This document shows positions 55,533 to 63,228 of a DNA stretch of 64,000 nucleotides, one piece after another (position 1 is the stretch's first letter; every line of letters begins with the position of its first letter). The notes under the pieces were generated by a model, which saw only the letters and a program-made list of their open reading frames with translations, was not told the DNA's origin and searched no databases. Made by a program: the position numbers and the translations under genes. This DNA comes from Phycisphaeraceae bacterium (GTDB taxonomy: Bacteria > Planctomycetota > Phycisphaerae > Phycisphaerales > UBA1924): assembly GCA_019636515.1 (NCBI GenBank), contig JAHBXI010000003.1, positions 124,001-188,000 of the forward strand, written 5' to 3'.

Positions 55533-56783
55533 TCAGTACGTGAAGTTGGCGTTGGGGTGGGTGGAGCCGGTGGAGTCTGGGGCGGAGTTGCCGCTGATGG
55601 CGGCGCTGGCGGGGGCGGTGCGGTCGAGGATGGGCCCGACGACGTTGTTGGCGGCGATGTCCCAGTTGACGGTGTTGCCCGAGCAGGTGTTGCGGACGAT
55701 GATGTTGCCGGCGGCGTCCACGTCGATGCCGCGATCGGCCAAGATGCAGTTGTTCCCCTCGATGCGGTTGTCGTTGCCGGTGGCGTGGATGTTCGCGCCG
55801 TCGCCCCCGTTCCCGTTGCTCGCGCACGTGTTATTGCGGACGATGCAGGAAGAGTTGCATCGGATGCCGTCAAGGACGTTCGATCGGACCGTGCAGTCGG
55901 CGACCGTGCTGCCGGTTTCCACACTGATGCCGAGCTGGGTGTTGGACATCGAAGCGCAATTCGTGATCGTGCAGCCGCCGCCGGCGGCGATGCCGTTGCC
56001 GGTGTTGTTGGACGCCGTGCAGTTTGAGATCGTGCAGCCGGAACCGGTGTTGATGCCGTGGACGGTGTTGGTGGATGCCGTGCAGTTCAAGACCGTGCTG
56101 TCGCTGGAGACCTGGATGCCGTAATTGGCGTTCTGGTACGACGTGCAGTTCAAGATCGTGCTGCCGCCGAGTGAGGCCAGTATTCCCGTGCCCTTATTCA
56201 AGGAGGCCGTGCAATTCGTGACCTGGCTGCTTTGGCCGACAAGGATGCCAACGTCGCTGTTGCCGCTGGCGCGTACGTTCTCCACGCGGCCGTTGTGAGA
56301 GACGAATGAGCCGAGGTCCACTCCACCGCCGTCCCAGTTGCGGATCGATCCGTTGACCACGGCGATGTCGGTCAGGTTGCTCACGGTGACGATCACGCCC
56401 TTGAAATTCCCCATCCCCGGCACGCCCTGGAGGTCAAACCCCATGAGGTCGATCGTGACGCCGCTGGCGGCGATCTCGATGCCGTGCTTGCCGATGACGC
56501 CCGTGATGTTCCCGGTGAGGTAGTACGACCCGGGCTGGGTGATCCTGAAGAGGCTGTTGGCACCTCCGGGCGTGTTGACCGCGTTGATGGCGATCCTGGG
56601 CTCGACCTCGGTGAGGGTCTTGTAGGTGCCGGCGACGGGTCCGGCTGGTGGGTCCAGCGGGCCGGCGTGGGCGGACTTGGCGGCGGCGAGGATGGCTCCG
56701 GCGGCGATGCCCCCGATGCCGGCGAGCAGGGCGCGGCGGTCGCCGGGGAGCGGGGGGGCGAGGTCGGCGGGCTCGTGGTTCAT
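55533..56783 (-). CDS. Right-handed beta-helix protein 2 of 3
   Basis: The middle paralogue (416 residues) has the same Tat-like signal (PGDRRALLAGIGGIAAG) and almost the same first 150 and last 95 residues as the gene at 54240. The core differs in the number and sequence of the coils (SQVTNCTASLNKGTGI, STILNCTSYQNANYGI, STVLNCTASTNTVHGI, GCTISNCTASNNTGNGI). Several coils are shared with the first gene of the array (STVLNC, SYQNA.YGI). AAAGGA lies before the ATG. The gene sits 33 bases after the first gene and 33 before the third, so one transcript is likely. Confidence 0.85.
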   Translation of the reverse strand: MNHEPADLAPPLPGDRRALLAGIGGIAAGAILAAAKSAHAGPLDPPAGPVAGTYKTLTEVEPRIAINAVNTPGGANSLFRITQPGSYYLTGNITGVIGKHGIEIAASGVTIDLMGFDLQGVPGMGNFKGVIVTVSNLTDIAVVNGSIRNWDGGGVDLGSFVSHNGRVENVRASGNSDVGILVGQSSQVTNCTASLNKGTGILASLGGSTILNCTSYQNANYGIQVSSDSTVLNCTASTNTVHGINTGSGCTISNCTASNNTGNGIAAGGGCTITNCASMSNTQLGISVETGSTVADCTVRSNVLDGIRCNSSCIVRNNTCASNGNGGDGANIHATGNDNRIEGNNCILADRGIDVDAAGNIIVRNTCSGNTVNWDIAANNVVGPILDRTAPASAAISGNSAPDSTGSTHPNANFTY

Positions 56784-56816
56784 CGGGGTGTTCCTTTGGG
56801 GGGGTCTCGTTGGCGT

Positions 56817-58154
56817 TCAGTACGTGAAGTTGGCGTTGGGGTGGGTGGAGCCGGTGGAGTCTGGGGCGGAGTTGCCGCTGATGGCGGCGCTGGCGGGGGC
56901 GGTGCGGTCGAGGATGGGCCCGACGACGTTGTTGGCGACGATGTCCCAGTTGACGGTGTTGCCCGAGCAGGTGTTGCGGACGATGATGTTGCCGGCAACG
57001 TCCACGTCGATGCCGCGATCGGCGGTGATGCAGTTGTTCCCCTCGATGCGGTTGTCGTTGCCGGTGGCGTGGATGTTCGCGCCGTCACCTGTGTTGCCGT
57101 TGCTCGCGCAGGTGTTATTGCGGACGATGCAGGCGGAAACAAATCGGATGCCGTCAAGGACGTTCACTCGGACCGTGCAGTCGGCGATCGTGCAGCCGGA
57201 ACCGGTGTTGATGCCGTGGCCGGAGTTGTTGTATGCCGTGCAGTCGGTGATCGTGCAGCCGAAGCCGGTGCTGATGCCGTTGCCGGTGTTGATGTATGCC
57301 GTGCAGTCGATGATCGTGCAGCCCGAGCCGGTGCTGATGCCGTGGCCGGTGTTGCTGGATGCCGTGCAGTTCGAGATCGTGCAGCCGATGCCGGTGACGA
57401 TGCCGATACCGATGCCGGTGTTGTTGGATGCCGTGCAGTTCGAGATCGTACAGCCCGAGCCGGTGACGATGCCGTAATCGGTGTTTTTATATGCCGTGCA
57501 GTTCAAGACCGTGCTGTCGCTGGAGACCTGGATGCCGTAATAGGCGTTCTGGTACGACGTGCAGTTCAGGACCGTGCAGCCGACGAATGGGGCCAGTATT
57601 CCCGTGCCGCCATTCAAGTAGGCCGTGCAATTCGTGACCTGGCTGCTGGGACCGATAGAGATGCCAACGCCGGTGCCGCTCACGCGTACGTTCTCCACGC
57701 GGCCGTTGTGCGTGACGAACGAACCGAGGTCCACTCCGCCGCCGTCCCAGTTGCGAACCGATCCGTTGACCACGGCGATGTCGGTCAGGTTGTTCACGGT
57801 GACAATCACGCCATGGAGGCTCCCTGTCGGCGCGCCCTGGAGGTCAAACCCCATGAGGTCGATCGTGACGCCGCTGGCGGCGATCTCGATGCCGTGCTTG
57901 CCGATGACGCCCGTGATGTTCCCGGTGAGGTAGTACGACCCGGGCTGGGTGATCCTGAAGAGGCTGTCGGAATCCCCGGGCGTGTTGGCCGCGTTGATGG
58001 CGATCCTGGGCTCGACCTCGGTGAGGGTCTTGTAGGTGCCGGCGACGGGTCCGGCTGGTGGATCCAGCGGGCCGGCGCTCACGGCCATGGCTCCGATGAC
58101 CGTTCCGAGCGCGGCGAAGAACACGGCCAGTTTCATATTGGTGGTGTTTATCAT
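56817..58154 (-). CDS. Right-handed beta-helix protein 1 of 3, Sec signal
   Basis: The promoter-proximal and longest paralogue (445 residues). The export signal differs from the other two: a Sec-type peptide (MKLAVFFAALGTVIGAMAVSA) without the RR pair. After it the same GPLDPPAGPVAGTYKTLTEVEPRI follows. The core has the most coils, including a run of near-identical 21-residue units (GCTIIDCTAYINTGNGISTG, GCTITDCTAYNNSGHGINTG) encoded by 63-bp DNA repeats. The C-terminal 95 residues match the paralogues. The ATG at 58154 is backed by a promoter 6 bases away. The function is unknown; glycan binding is a fair guess. Confidence 0.85.
   Translation of the reverse strand: MINTTNMKLAVFFAALGTVIGAMAVSAGPLDPPAGPVAGTYKTLTEVEPRIAINAANTPGDSDSLFRITQPGSYYLTGNITGVIGKHGIEIAASGVTIDLMGFDLQGAPTGSLHGVIVTVNNLTDIAVVNGSVRNWDGGGVDLGSFVTHNGRVENVRVSGTGVGISIGPSSQVTNCTAYLNGGTGILAPFVGCTVLNCTSYQNAYYGIQVSSDSTVLNCTAYKNTDYGIVTGSGCTISNCTASNNTGIGIGIVTGIGCTISNCTASSNTGHGISTGSGCTIIDCTAYINTGNGISTGFGCTITDCTAYNNSGHGINTGSGCTIADCTVRVNVLDGIRFVSACIVRNNTCASNGNTGDGANIHATGNDNRIEGNNCITADRGIDVDVAGNIIVRNTCSGNTVNWDIVANNVVGPILDRTAPASAAISGNSAPDSTGSTHPNANFTY
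57170..57500 (-). repeat. 63-bp coding tandem repeats in beta-helix core
   Basis: Units of 63 bases, each encoding one 21-residue coil, follow head to tail with only a few changes between neighbours (for example those starting near 57239 and 57302). Similar units occur in the two downstream paralogues. Confidence 0.75.
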
Positions 58155-58509
58155 CGCGATAAGTTAATGGACAGTTAGGATGTGTGCAACGCCTTTTCTT
58201 GGTGTTGTCGTCAGGTACGCATACTTGCCCGATCCGGTAAGAGAGCGAGTACCTTATTGCGGATAAAATAGACCTTTGATCGAAGACCAGGCCGATAAAG
58301 TCGTGTTGCTCTGCGTATGGAGCCGGTCGTGATGGCGATGTCACGGATTGAGTCGCAGACGCCGATCACGGGTGGTCCCGAATCGGCCGGTATTCGAGCG
58401 GAGGATCCGACCCCGGGGCGTGGTGATTGGCGGGCGGGGATCCGCGAGGCACGGGGCTACACGGCCGCGAGGGGGACAGGTCATCTTCGCCCCTATCCTC
58501 TCCCGACGC
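58155..58509. other. Divergent intergenic region, beta-helix operon to GT2
   Basis: About 355 bases; the left half is lower in G+C. It holds the beta-helix promoter (58161-58189) and, at the right end, the -10 box TATCCT (58495-58500), 9 bases before the glycosyltransferase ATG. I see no gene. Confidence 0.55.
58161..58189 (-). promoter_or_regulatory. Promoter TTGCAC-N17-TAACTT, leaderless beta-helix operon
   Basis: On the - strand the -35 TTGCAC (58184-58189) and -10 TAACTT (58161-58166) have a 17-base spacer. The ATG at 58154 follows 6 bases after the -10 box. Confidence 0.6.
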
Positions 58510-59442
58510 ATGAGCCTGCCGGACCCGACTTCGACGCCCGCTCCGATCCGCCCTCCCGCCTCGGGCGATGATTCCCCGACCTTGCCCGCCATCGAAGGGG
58601 GAGGGATCGCGCTCTCGGTGGTCTCCCCCGCCCACAACGAGGAAGAGAACGTCCGCCGCCTGGTGGATGAGGTCGAATCGGCCTGCGGATCGACGCCCGG
58701 CGGCTGGGAGTTCATCATCGTCGATGATGGCTCGACCGATTCGACGCGGCGGATTGTTCTTGATCTCATGCACGCGCGTCCCTGGCTGCGTTGCCTCGCC
58801 ATGACGCGAACGCCCCCGGGCCGGGGCAATGGGCAATCGGCGGCCTTCCACGCCGGGTTCCGAGCCGCCCGGGGACGGTTGATCGCCGTCCTTGATGCGG
58901 ACCTCCAGAACGACCCCGCCGACCTCCCGGCGATGATCGACCTTCTGCGAGCGCGCCGCGCCGACATGGTCCAGGGCGACCGATCCCACGCGAGGAAGGA
59001 CAACGCCGTGCGCCGCGCGGGGTCGATCGTGGGCCGGCTCTTTCGCCGGATGATCCTGGGAGACTCGATCCGTGATACGGGGTGCTCGTTGCGAGTGATG
59101 AAGCGGGAGGTTGCGCTTCAACTGCCGCTGGAGTTCGCGGGGATGCACCGGTTCATCCCGGTCGCGGCCCGGCACATGGGCTATGGCGTGGTGGAGATGC
59201 CGGTCCATCACCGGGCTCGCCTGGCGGGCACGACCAAGTACGGGTTTGGCATCACCAAGCGGGCGATTCCCGGGCTTGTGGATTGCTTTGCCGTTCGCTG
59301 GATGTCCCGCCGGAGAAGGCCCGTCGGCTCGGAAGAACTCACGCCCGGGGAAGCGGGCAAGGCCGAGTCGTCCCGATCGGGGTATGCTCGCCACGCGTCC
59401 GGGAATGCGGCCGAGCCTGCCCGCGTCGGCGGGCCGCTCTGA
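58510..59442 (+). CDS. Family 2 glycosyltransferase (polyprenol-phosphate mannosyltransferase-like)
   Basis: A GT-A enzyme of 310 residues like dolichol/undecaprenyl-phosphate sugar transferases. The motifs are clear: LSVVSPAHNEEENVRRLVDEV, FIIVDDGSTDSTRRI, the DXD region VLDADLQNDPADLP, VQGDRSHARKDN, GCSLRVMKREV and GTTKYGFGITKR near the C-terminus. It would load a sugar on a lipid carrier at the membrane. It lacks the C-terminal membrane helices of some members. It pairs with the LAB_N protein gene that follows at 31 bases, a pairing known from lipid A modification loci. The start is set by a -10 box 9 bases upstream. Confidence 0.88.
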   Translation: MSLPDPTSTPAPIRPPASGDDSPTLPAIEGGGIALSVVSPAHNEEENVRRLVDEVESACGSTPGGWEFIIVDDGSTDSTRRIVLDLMHARPWLRCLAMTRTPPGRGNGQSAAFHAGFRAARGRLIAVLDADLQNDPADLPAMIDLLRARRADMVQGDRSHARKDNAVRRAGSIVGRLFRRMILGDSIRDTGCSLRVMKREVALQLPLEFAGMHRFIPVAARHMGYGVVEMPVHHRARLAGTTKYGFGITKRAIPGLVDCFAVRWMSRRRRPVGSEELTPGEAGKAESSRSGYARHASGNAAEPARVGGPL

Positions 59443-59473
59443 TTCTTGACCCGTGACCCGATGAGGCCTTTGC

Positions 59474-60163
59474 ATGAAGATCCAGGGCAGGCGCATCAAG
59501 TGGGAGCCCGGAGCGCTGTTCCTGCTGGTCCTGCTGGTGGGGATATGGCTGGCGATCGGTCCCGACACGTTCCGGGATATCCCCACGCGACCCGGCGCGA
59601 CGACCTTCCCCATCCGTGTCGCGGATTCGCGTGGCGTGGTTGAGACAACCAGCGACCCCGCTTCGGGTCAACATCGTTTCCGCATGATCATGCGTGACGG
59701 TCACCTCTCGCCGGATTTGTCCGAAGAGGAGTTCGGCCGGGTGTTCGGCCCGCGAGTGCTCGGGCAGGCGATGTCCGACCGCCCCAACATGCTCTTTCGG
59801 AAGTTGAACATCACCTCGTGGGCGGGGTTGGCGTGGCTGGCGATCGGGTTCGGGGGGCAGTTTGCGTTCTCAGCGCGGATGCTGATCCAGTGGTGGGCGA
59901 GCGAGCGTCGGCGTCAAAGCCACGTGCCGACCGCTTTTTGGCTCTGGAGTTTGATCGGATCAGCGATGTTATTTTCGTACTTTGTATGGAGACAGGACCC
60001 GGTGGGGGTTCTTGGTCAGTGTACGGGTCTGGTCGTGTACGCGCGGAATCTGCGCCTGATCTACAAAACCAGGCGACGCGAACGCAGGGCGGATGGCTCG
60101 GCGTCGCTTGAGGGGATTGAGACGGATCGTGATGGCGTCGCGGATGATCGTCCGGCGAGATGA
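59474..60163 (+). CDS. LAB_N-domain membrane protein (lipid A biosynthesis N-terminal)
   Basis: A 229-residue membrane protein. After a first helix (LFLLVLLVGIWLAIG) there is an exported-looking domain of about 80 residues, then the LAB_N domain (PF07578) with three helices: GFGGQFAFSARMLIQWWASERRRQSHVPTAFWLWSLIGSAMLFSYFVWRQDPVGVLGQCTGLVVYARNLRLI. The LAB_N family occurs next to DPM-type glycosyltransferases and lipid A modifying enzymes. The extra domain before LAB_N is not seen in short members. It likely acts with the upstream glycosyltransferase at the membrane. Confidence 0.85.
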   Translation: MKIQGRRIKWEPGALFLLVLLVGIWLAIGPDTFRDIPTRPGATTFPIRVADSRGVVETTSDPASGQHRFRMIMRDGHLSPDLSEEEFGRVFGPRVLGQAMSDRPNMLFRKLNITSWAGLAWLAIGFGGQFAFSARMLIQWWASERRRQSHVPTAFWLWSLIGSAMLFSYFVWRQDPVGVLGQCTGLVVYARNLRLIYKTRRRERRADGSASLEGIETDRDGVADDRPAR

Positions 60164-60241
60164 AGGATGGTCGATCACGAGGTTGTTGGGCGATTTTGTT
60201 TGCACGGCGAGGGAATGGGAGGAACATTGGGGTTGGGGACC

Positions 60242-60862
60242 ATGAGGGTCATTCTGGACGACATCCCGCTCGAGGTAGATGTTGGAACGGCCTCGGAGGC
60301 GATCGAGGCGGCGGTGGCCGTGGCGCGCGAACGTGGCCGGGTTCTGGTGGAGGCCCTGTGCGACGGCCGCCCGGCCGGCGACGAACATCTTGTGGGTGGC
60401 ACCCCCGGGGCGGCGTGTTCGGAGGTGCGTTGCCGGTCGGAAGATCCCGGACACCTGATCCGGGGGGCGTTGCTGGACGCGGCGGCGGAACTGGAATCGT
60501 TGATTCCCGACCAGCGGGCCGCGTGCGAGAAGTTGTGGGTCGGCCGGACGCCCGAAGCGATGGATGATCTCAAGGGCATCCTGGCGCGCTGGCAGTTGGC
60601 ACGTGACGCGATTGAACAGTGCGCCCGGGCGGCGTCGGTCCCGCTGGACGCGATCGGCGCGCCCGGCGGAGATTCGGCGTCGGCCCTGGTGTCGATGCTG
60701 GCGGGGGATCTCGAACGGGCGAGGTCCGATATCTCCGCGGGCCGCATGGTGGAGGTGGCGGACCTGCTGGGCACGGACCTGTGCGCGCGGGCCGCGTCGT
60801 GGGTTGTCATGCTCCGCTGGTTCGCGGGTCGGATCCAGGCGACCGGGGAGGTGGCCCCGTGA
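60242..60862 (+). CDS. Hypothetical helical protein
   Basis: A 206-residue protein I do not recognise. It starts MRVILDDIPLEVDVGTASEAIEAAVAVARERGRVLVEALCDG, a ubiquitin-like or small alpha/beta start; the rest is alpha-helical (LIRGALLDAAAELESL, LKGILARWQLARDAIEQCARAA, MLAGDLERARSDISAGRMVEVADLLGTDL). It has no signal peptide. The stop overlaps the GTG start of the next gene (GTGA), so the two proteins are likely made together. The ATG at 60242 is preferred; no clear Shine-Dalgarno sequence. Similar helical proteins precede flagellar or chaperone-like genes in some planctomycetes, but I cannot support that here. Confidence 0.6.
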   Translation: MRVILDDIPLEVDVGTASEAIEAAVAVARERGRVLVEALCDGRPAGDEHLVGGTPGAACSEVRCRSEDPGHLIRGALLDAAAELESLIPDQRAACEKLWVGRTPEAMDDLKGILARWQLARDAIEQCARAASVPLDAIGAPGGDSASALVSMLAGDLERARSDISAGRMVEVADLLGTDLCARAASWVVMLRWFAGRIQATGEVAP

Positions 60863-61635
60863 GCGCGACGGATCGTCACCGCGGCGGCGGGGTATCGATC
60901 GACGACCTGATGGACCGGGCGAGCGAAGCGCTGGTCCGGTGCGATTACTTCGAGGCCGAGTCGCTCGCCGGCGAGGGCCTGCGGCGCGCGCACAGCGCCC
61001 GCGACCACGAGCGGATGGCCCGCATCGCGCTCCCGCTGCTCGAAAGCCGCCGGCAGAAGATGCAACTCGCCCAGGACGCCGGCCGCGTGCGCACGCTCGA
61101 CGAGATGGCGGCCCGGGTCGGGGTTTGCGAGCCGGGCCTGTACCTGGCGCAACCGCCTCTGGTCGCGGCCGACGCCCGCCAGGCGCGGCTTAACGCGGAC
61201 CGGCGGCGGATCCCGGTCGTGATCCTCACCCGTGAGCCGATGTCCCGTGCCGGGGAACGGTCGGGGCTGTGGCCGATCGTCGCCGTCGGGGTGTCGATGT
61301 CGGGGAAGGACCTGTCCGTGCGCGCCTACGTGGCGCCCCCCGCGGGCGTACGGCCTTCAGACCGCGGAATCACGCGTGACGAGATGCGATCCGAGCCGGG
61401 GATGGAGTGGTACCTGTCGGCGTGCGAGTCGCTGGGGGATGCGGCGATCGCGAAACTCAACCCCGCGGATCCCGCCGCGCACCGCGTGGACGACCTGATC
61501 GAGTTCATCGACGCGTGGCCGACGCACGAGAAACTGCACCAGCAACTGATCGACGAGTGCCGCGCGGCGATGTCCCAGCCGCCGCCGACGTTCGAGCGGC
61601 GTCGCGGGGTGAGCGAGAACCCGTGGTCGTTCTGA
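60859..61635 (+). CDS. Hypothetical protein coupled to 60242
   Basis: A 258-residue protein of unknown function, with a GTG start inside the stop of the previous gene. The first 80 residues are helical and TPR-like (DLMDRASEALVRCDYFEAESLAGEGLRRAHSARDHERMARIALPLLESRRQK). The second half is alpha/beta (IPVVILTREPMSRAGERSGLWPIVAVGVSMSGKDLSVRAYV). There is no membrane segment. The TPR-like part suggests protein binding, possibly to the partner encoded upstream. The frame ends shortly before the truncated secreted-protein gene on the other strand. Confidence 0.65.
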   Translation: MSATDRHRGGGVSIDDLMDRASEALVRCDYFEAESLAGEGLRRAHSARDHERMARIALPLLESRRQKMQLAQDAGRVRTLDEMAARVGVCEPGLYLAQPPLVAADARQARLNADRRRIPVVILTREPMSRAGERSGLWPIVAVGVSMSGKDLSVRAYVAPPAGVRPSDRGITRDEMRSEPGMEWYLSACESLGDAAIAKLNPADPAAHRVDDLIEFIDAWPTHEKLHQQLIDECRAAMSQPPPTFERRRGVSENPWSF

Positions 61636-61733
61636 GCCCTGGCCCGCCTCCCCCGGCCGCGGGGATGATGGGGGCCGTTTCAGGCCGATAGACCGTGCGG
61701 ATCTCGATGGCCAGGCGCGCCCGGAGGCCTGGT

Positions 61734-61826
61734 TCAGCATCCATCCTCGCAGGCAAAGACCAAGGCGTCGAAGTCGTCGGTATCGACAAAGCCCGAGGCG
61801 TCAAAGTCGGCCGTGCAGAGGATGGT
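61734..61826 (-). pseudogene. 3' remnant of a dockerin-tagged secreted protein
   Basis: On the - strand the last 30 codons read as one dockerin/EF-hand loop (ADFDASGFVDTDDFDALVFA) and end in EDGC before the TGA. This matches the ends of the secreted proteins at 23449 and 37451. Upstream of about 61826 the frame changes to unrelated Arg/Pro-rich sequence where a transposase remnant on the other strand begins. The rest of the gene, including its signal peptide, is missing. Confidence 0.7.
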
Positions 61827-62021
61827 CAGGCGGCGATGCGGCTGCGGACGGAGAAGAGCAAGGGCAGCGGCAGCCGCGCCGCGTGCCTGGCGATGGTGTT
61901 CAAACTCGCAGAAAGCGCGGGCAGGTCGTGGCGACGATTGAACGGGTCGGAATACATCCGCGACGTCATCGCCGGCGTCGTGTTCGTCGATGGAATCAGA
62001 CCCGAAAGACTCGCCGAGTGA
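61827..62021 (+). pseudogene. IS256-type transposase, C-terminal remnant
   Basis: The last 60 residues of the frame (MRLRTEKSKGSGSRAACLAM, then VFKLAESAGRSWRRLNGSEY and IAGVVFVDGIRPE) have the look of the C-terminus of IS256/Mutator-family transposases. The DDE catalytic part is absent, so the copy is dead. Its start coincides with the broken end of the dockerin gene, which suggests that the insertion truncated that gene and the element later decayed. Inverted repeats were not identified. Confidence 0.6.
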
Positions 62022-62042
62022 TCACGCTCTCATCCACAACTC

Positions 62043-62250
62043 TTGACAATACCTCTCCGCATTGAAGAGGCGGCGGAGCGGATCGGGTGCGAACCCGCCT
62101 TGCTCTGGTACTTGCTCCACCGTGGGGAGTTGCCGGGCATGGTGCGGCTTGATCGGTACTACGTCGAAGCCGGGCGGCTGGATGACGTACTGGACGTGCT
62201 GACAAGGCCGAACGGGATCGTGCGATGCGGAGACGCGAAATCAAGAGAAT
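62043..62250 (+). pseudogene. Excisionase-like HTH fragment
   Basis: The frame starting near 62043 encodes about 55 residues that look like a helix-turn-helix DNA-binding domain of the excisionase/MerR-like type (LRIEEAAERIGCEPALLWYLLHRGELPG, then VRLDRYYVEAGRLDDVLDVL). A good start codon is lacking (TTG at best). The frame runs on to 63320, but after about 62250 it loses family features and overlaps a better gene on the - strand. It may be a broken or unusually started gene of the integrated element. Confidence 0.35.
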
Positions 62251-62408
62251 TTGATCCGATCCATCAGCAGACCGTCAACGTCTTCGAGATCAAGCATGTA
62301 CTTCGGAGGGCGGGGAGCACCGTTCGAGTTGCGGCCCTGCCTCATCTGACCCATGCGAGCAACGCCCGCCTTGTCCAACCAAGACGAATGACCGACCCTT
62401 CGAGTGGC

Positions 62409-62834
62409 CTAGTCGTCCTTGCAGTGGAAGTACTGGTCTCGGAACCACTTGACAAATCCTCTCGCGTCTTCGTTGAGTACGTCGTGACGGGGACTCGCCG
62501 GTCCGTTCTTGTCCCAACCGTCGTATTGATGATCGATCGACTTCGACAAGCGAAAGTCGCCATTGGGCGCCGGCGTGCGGCCATCGACCGTTCTGAACAA
62601 GTAACGATTCCGGCTCCCCCCCCGATCTGGATGGGACTGGTCAGCCTGCCGGTCTTGCCAGCTGACGAGGTGATGCGTCACCATTACCGGCGTGATCTTC
62701 AAGTCGTCGCCGTACAGCGACGCAACCTTCGCAAGAATTGCGTCCAGCGGCACCGTGCGGACACAACCCATCGCGGGGTGAATCAGGCTCGCCGTAGCGC
62801 ACCAGATCATGTCCATCTTGGTCATGTTGTGCAT
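62409..62834 (-). CDS. Hypothetical protein in accessory region
   Basis: A 141-residue protein with no name I can give. It begins MHNMTKMDMIWCATASLIHPAMG, then a helical part (VPLDAILAKVASLYGDDLKITPVMVTHHLVSWQDRQAD) that could be a winged helix, then RGGSRNRYLFRTVDGR and a C-terminal segment rich in aromatic residues (DHQYDGWDKNGPASPRHD, FVKWFRDQYFHCKDD). The composition is far more protein-like than the overlapping + frame. The ATG at 62834 is 7 bases after a TAGAAT box, as in other leaderless genes of the window. A DNA-binding cargo gene of the element is a possible reading. Confidence 0.6.
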   Translation of the reverse strand: MHNMTKMDMIWCATASLIHPAMGCVRTVPLDAILAKVASLYGDDLKITPVMVTHHLVSWQDRQADQSHPDRGGSRNRYLFRTVDGRTPAPNGDFRLSKSIDHQYDGWDKNGPASPRHDVLNEDARGFVKWFRDQYFHCKDD

Positions 62835-62841
62835 TCGGTTG

Positions 62842-62847
62842 ATTCTA
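62842..62847 (-). promoter_or_regulatory. -10 box (TAGAAT), leaderless start
   Basis: TAGAAT on the - strand ends 7 bases before the ATG at 62834 without a Shine-Dalgarno sequence. Confidence 0.5.
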
Positions 62848-63193
62848 TGCCCATGCGCCAACACACGATTTACAACCACACGACCAGTACGAGGCGCGGT
62901 ACCGTACTGCTCGTAGACCTGCGGGGCGGACTGAAGTGGAATCGGCCCCCCCGTTCATTCGACCCGGCCCGGCTGCGGCATCGCCCCGCGGACTTGGCTC
63001 CCGATGCACGGGGTCGGCTGCGAATCCACCGGGCGGCGATCCTGGGGCTGCTGACGGACGGCTTCACACCCGCCGGCAATGAGGCCGGGTACGTGCTGGG
63101 CGAGCGGTTGGGGATCGCCGATGGGCTGGGCTTGCCGACGCACCCCGGATCGGCGGCGTGCCTGGTGGCGGTCGGGGAGTCGATGGGGAGTAG

Positions 63194-63222
63194 TTGCTAC
63201 AGAGCAACGGATGGGGTACACT
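63194..63222 (+). promoter_or_regulatory. Promoter TTGCTA-N17-TACACT, leaderless HTH gene
   Basis: A -35 TTGCTA (63194-63199) and -10 TACACT (63217-63222) have a 17-base spacer. The ATG at 63229 follows after 6 bases. Confidence 0.65.
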
Positions 63223-63228
63223 CTGGGC

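Larger units (their letters stand above)
62835..63228. other. Region between accessory genes
   Basis: About 390 bases. A + frame from an ATG at 62852 has protein-like segments (RRAAILGLLTDGFTPAGNEAGYVLGERLGIADGLGL) but runs into the next gene and matches nothing I know. It could be a small or decayed gene; I do not call it. The promoter of the 63229 gene lies at the right end. Confidence 0.35.

Noticed and set aside
56817..58000. 63-bp repeats taken as a CRISPR array
   Set aside because: The repeats are contiguous without unique spacers, vary gradually and encode protein coils. No cas gene is present.
54171..58178. Two very long + strand frames (618 and 564 codons) opposite the beta-helix genes
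   Set aside because: They are shadows: the repeat-rich, codon-periodic beta-helix genes have few stops on the other strand. Their translation is a monotonous V/G/A/D repeat without a start signal, and the - strand proteins have signal peptides and a known fold.
61695..61826. + strand start of the transposase frame overlapping the dockerin remnant
   Set aside because: The first part of that frame is the antisense of the dockerin tail; only the part after about 61827 resembles a transposase.
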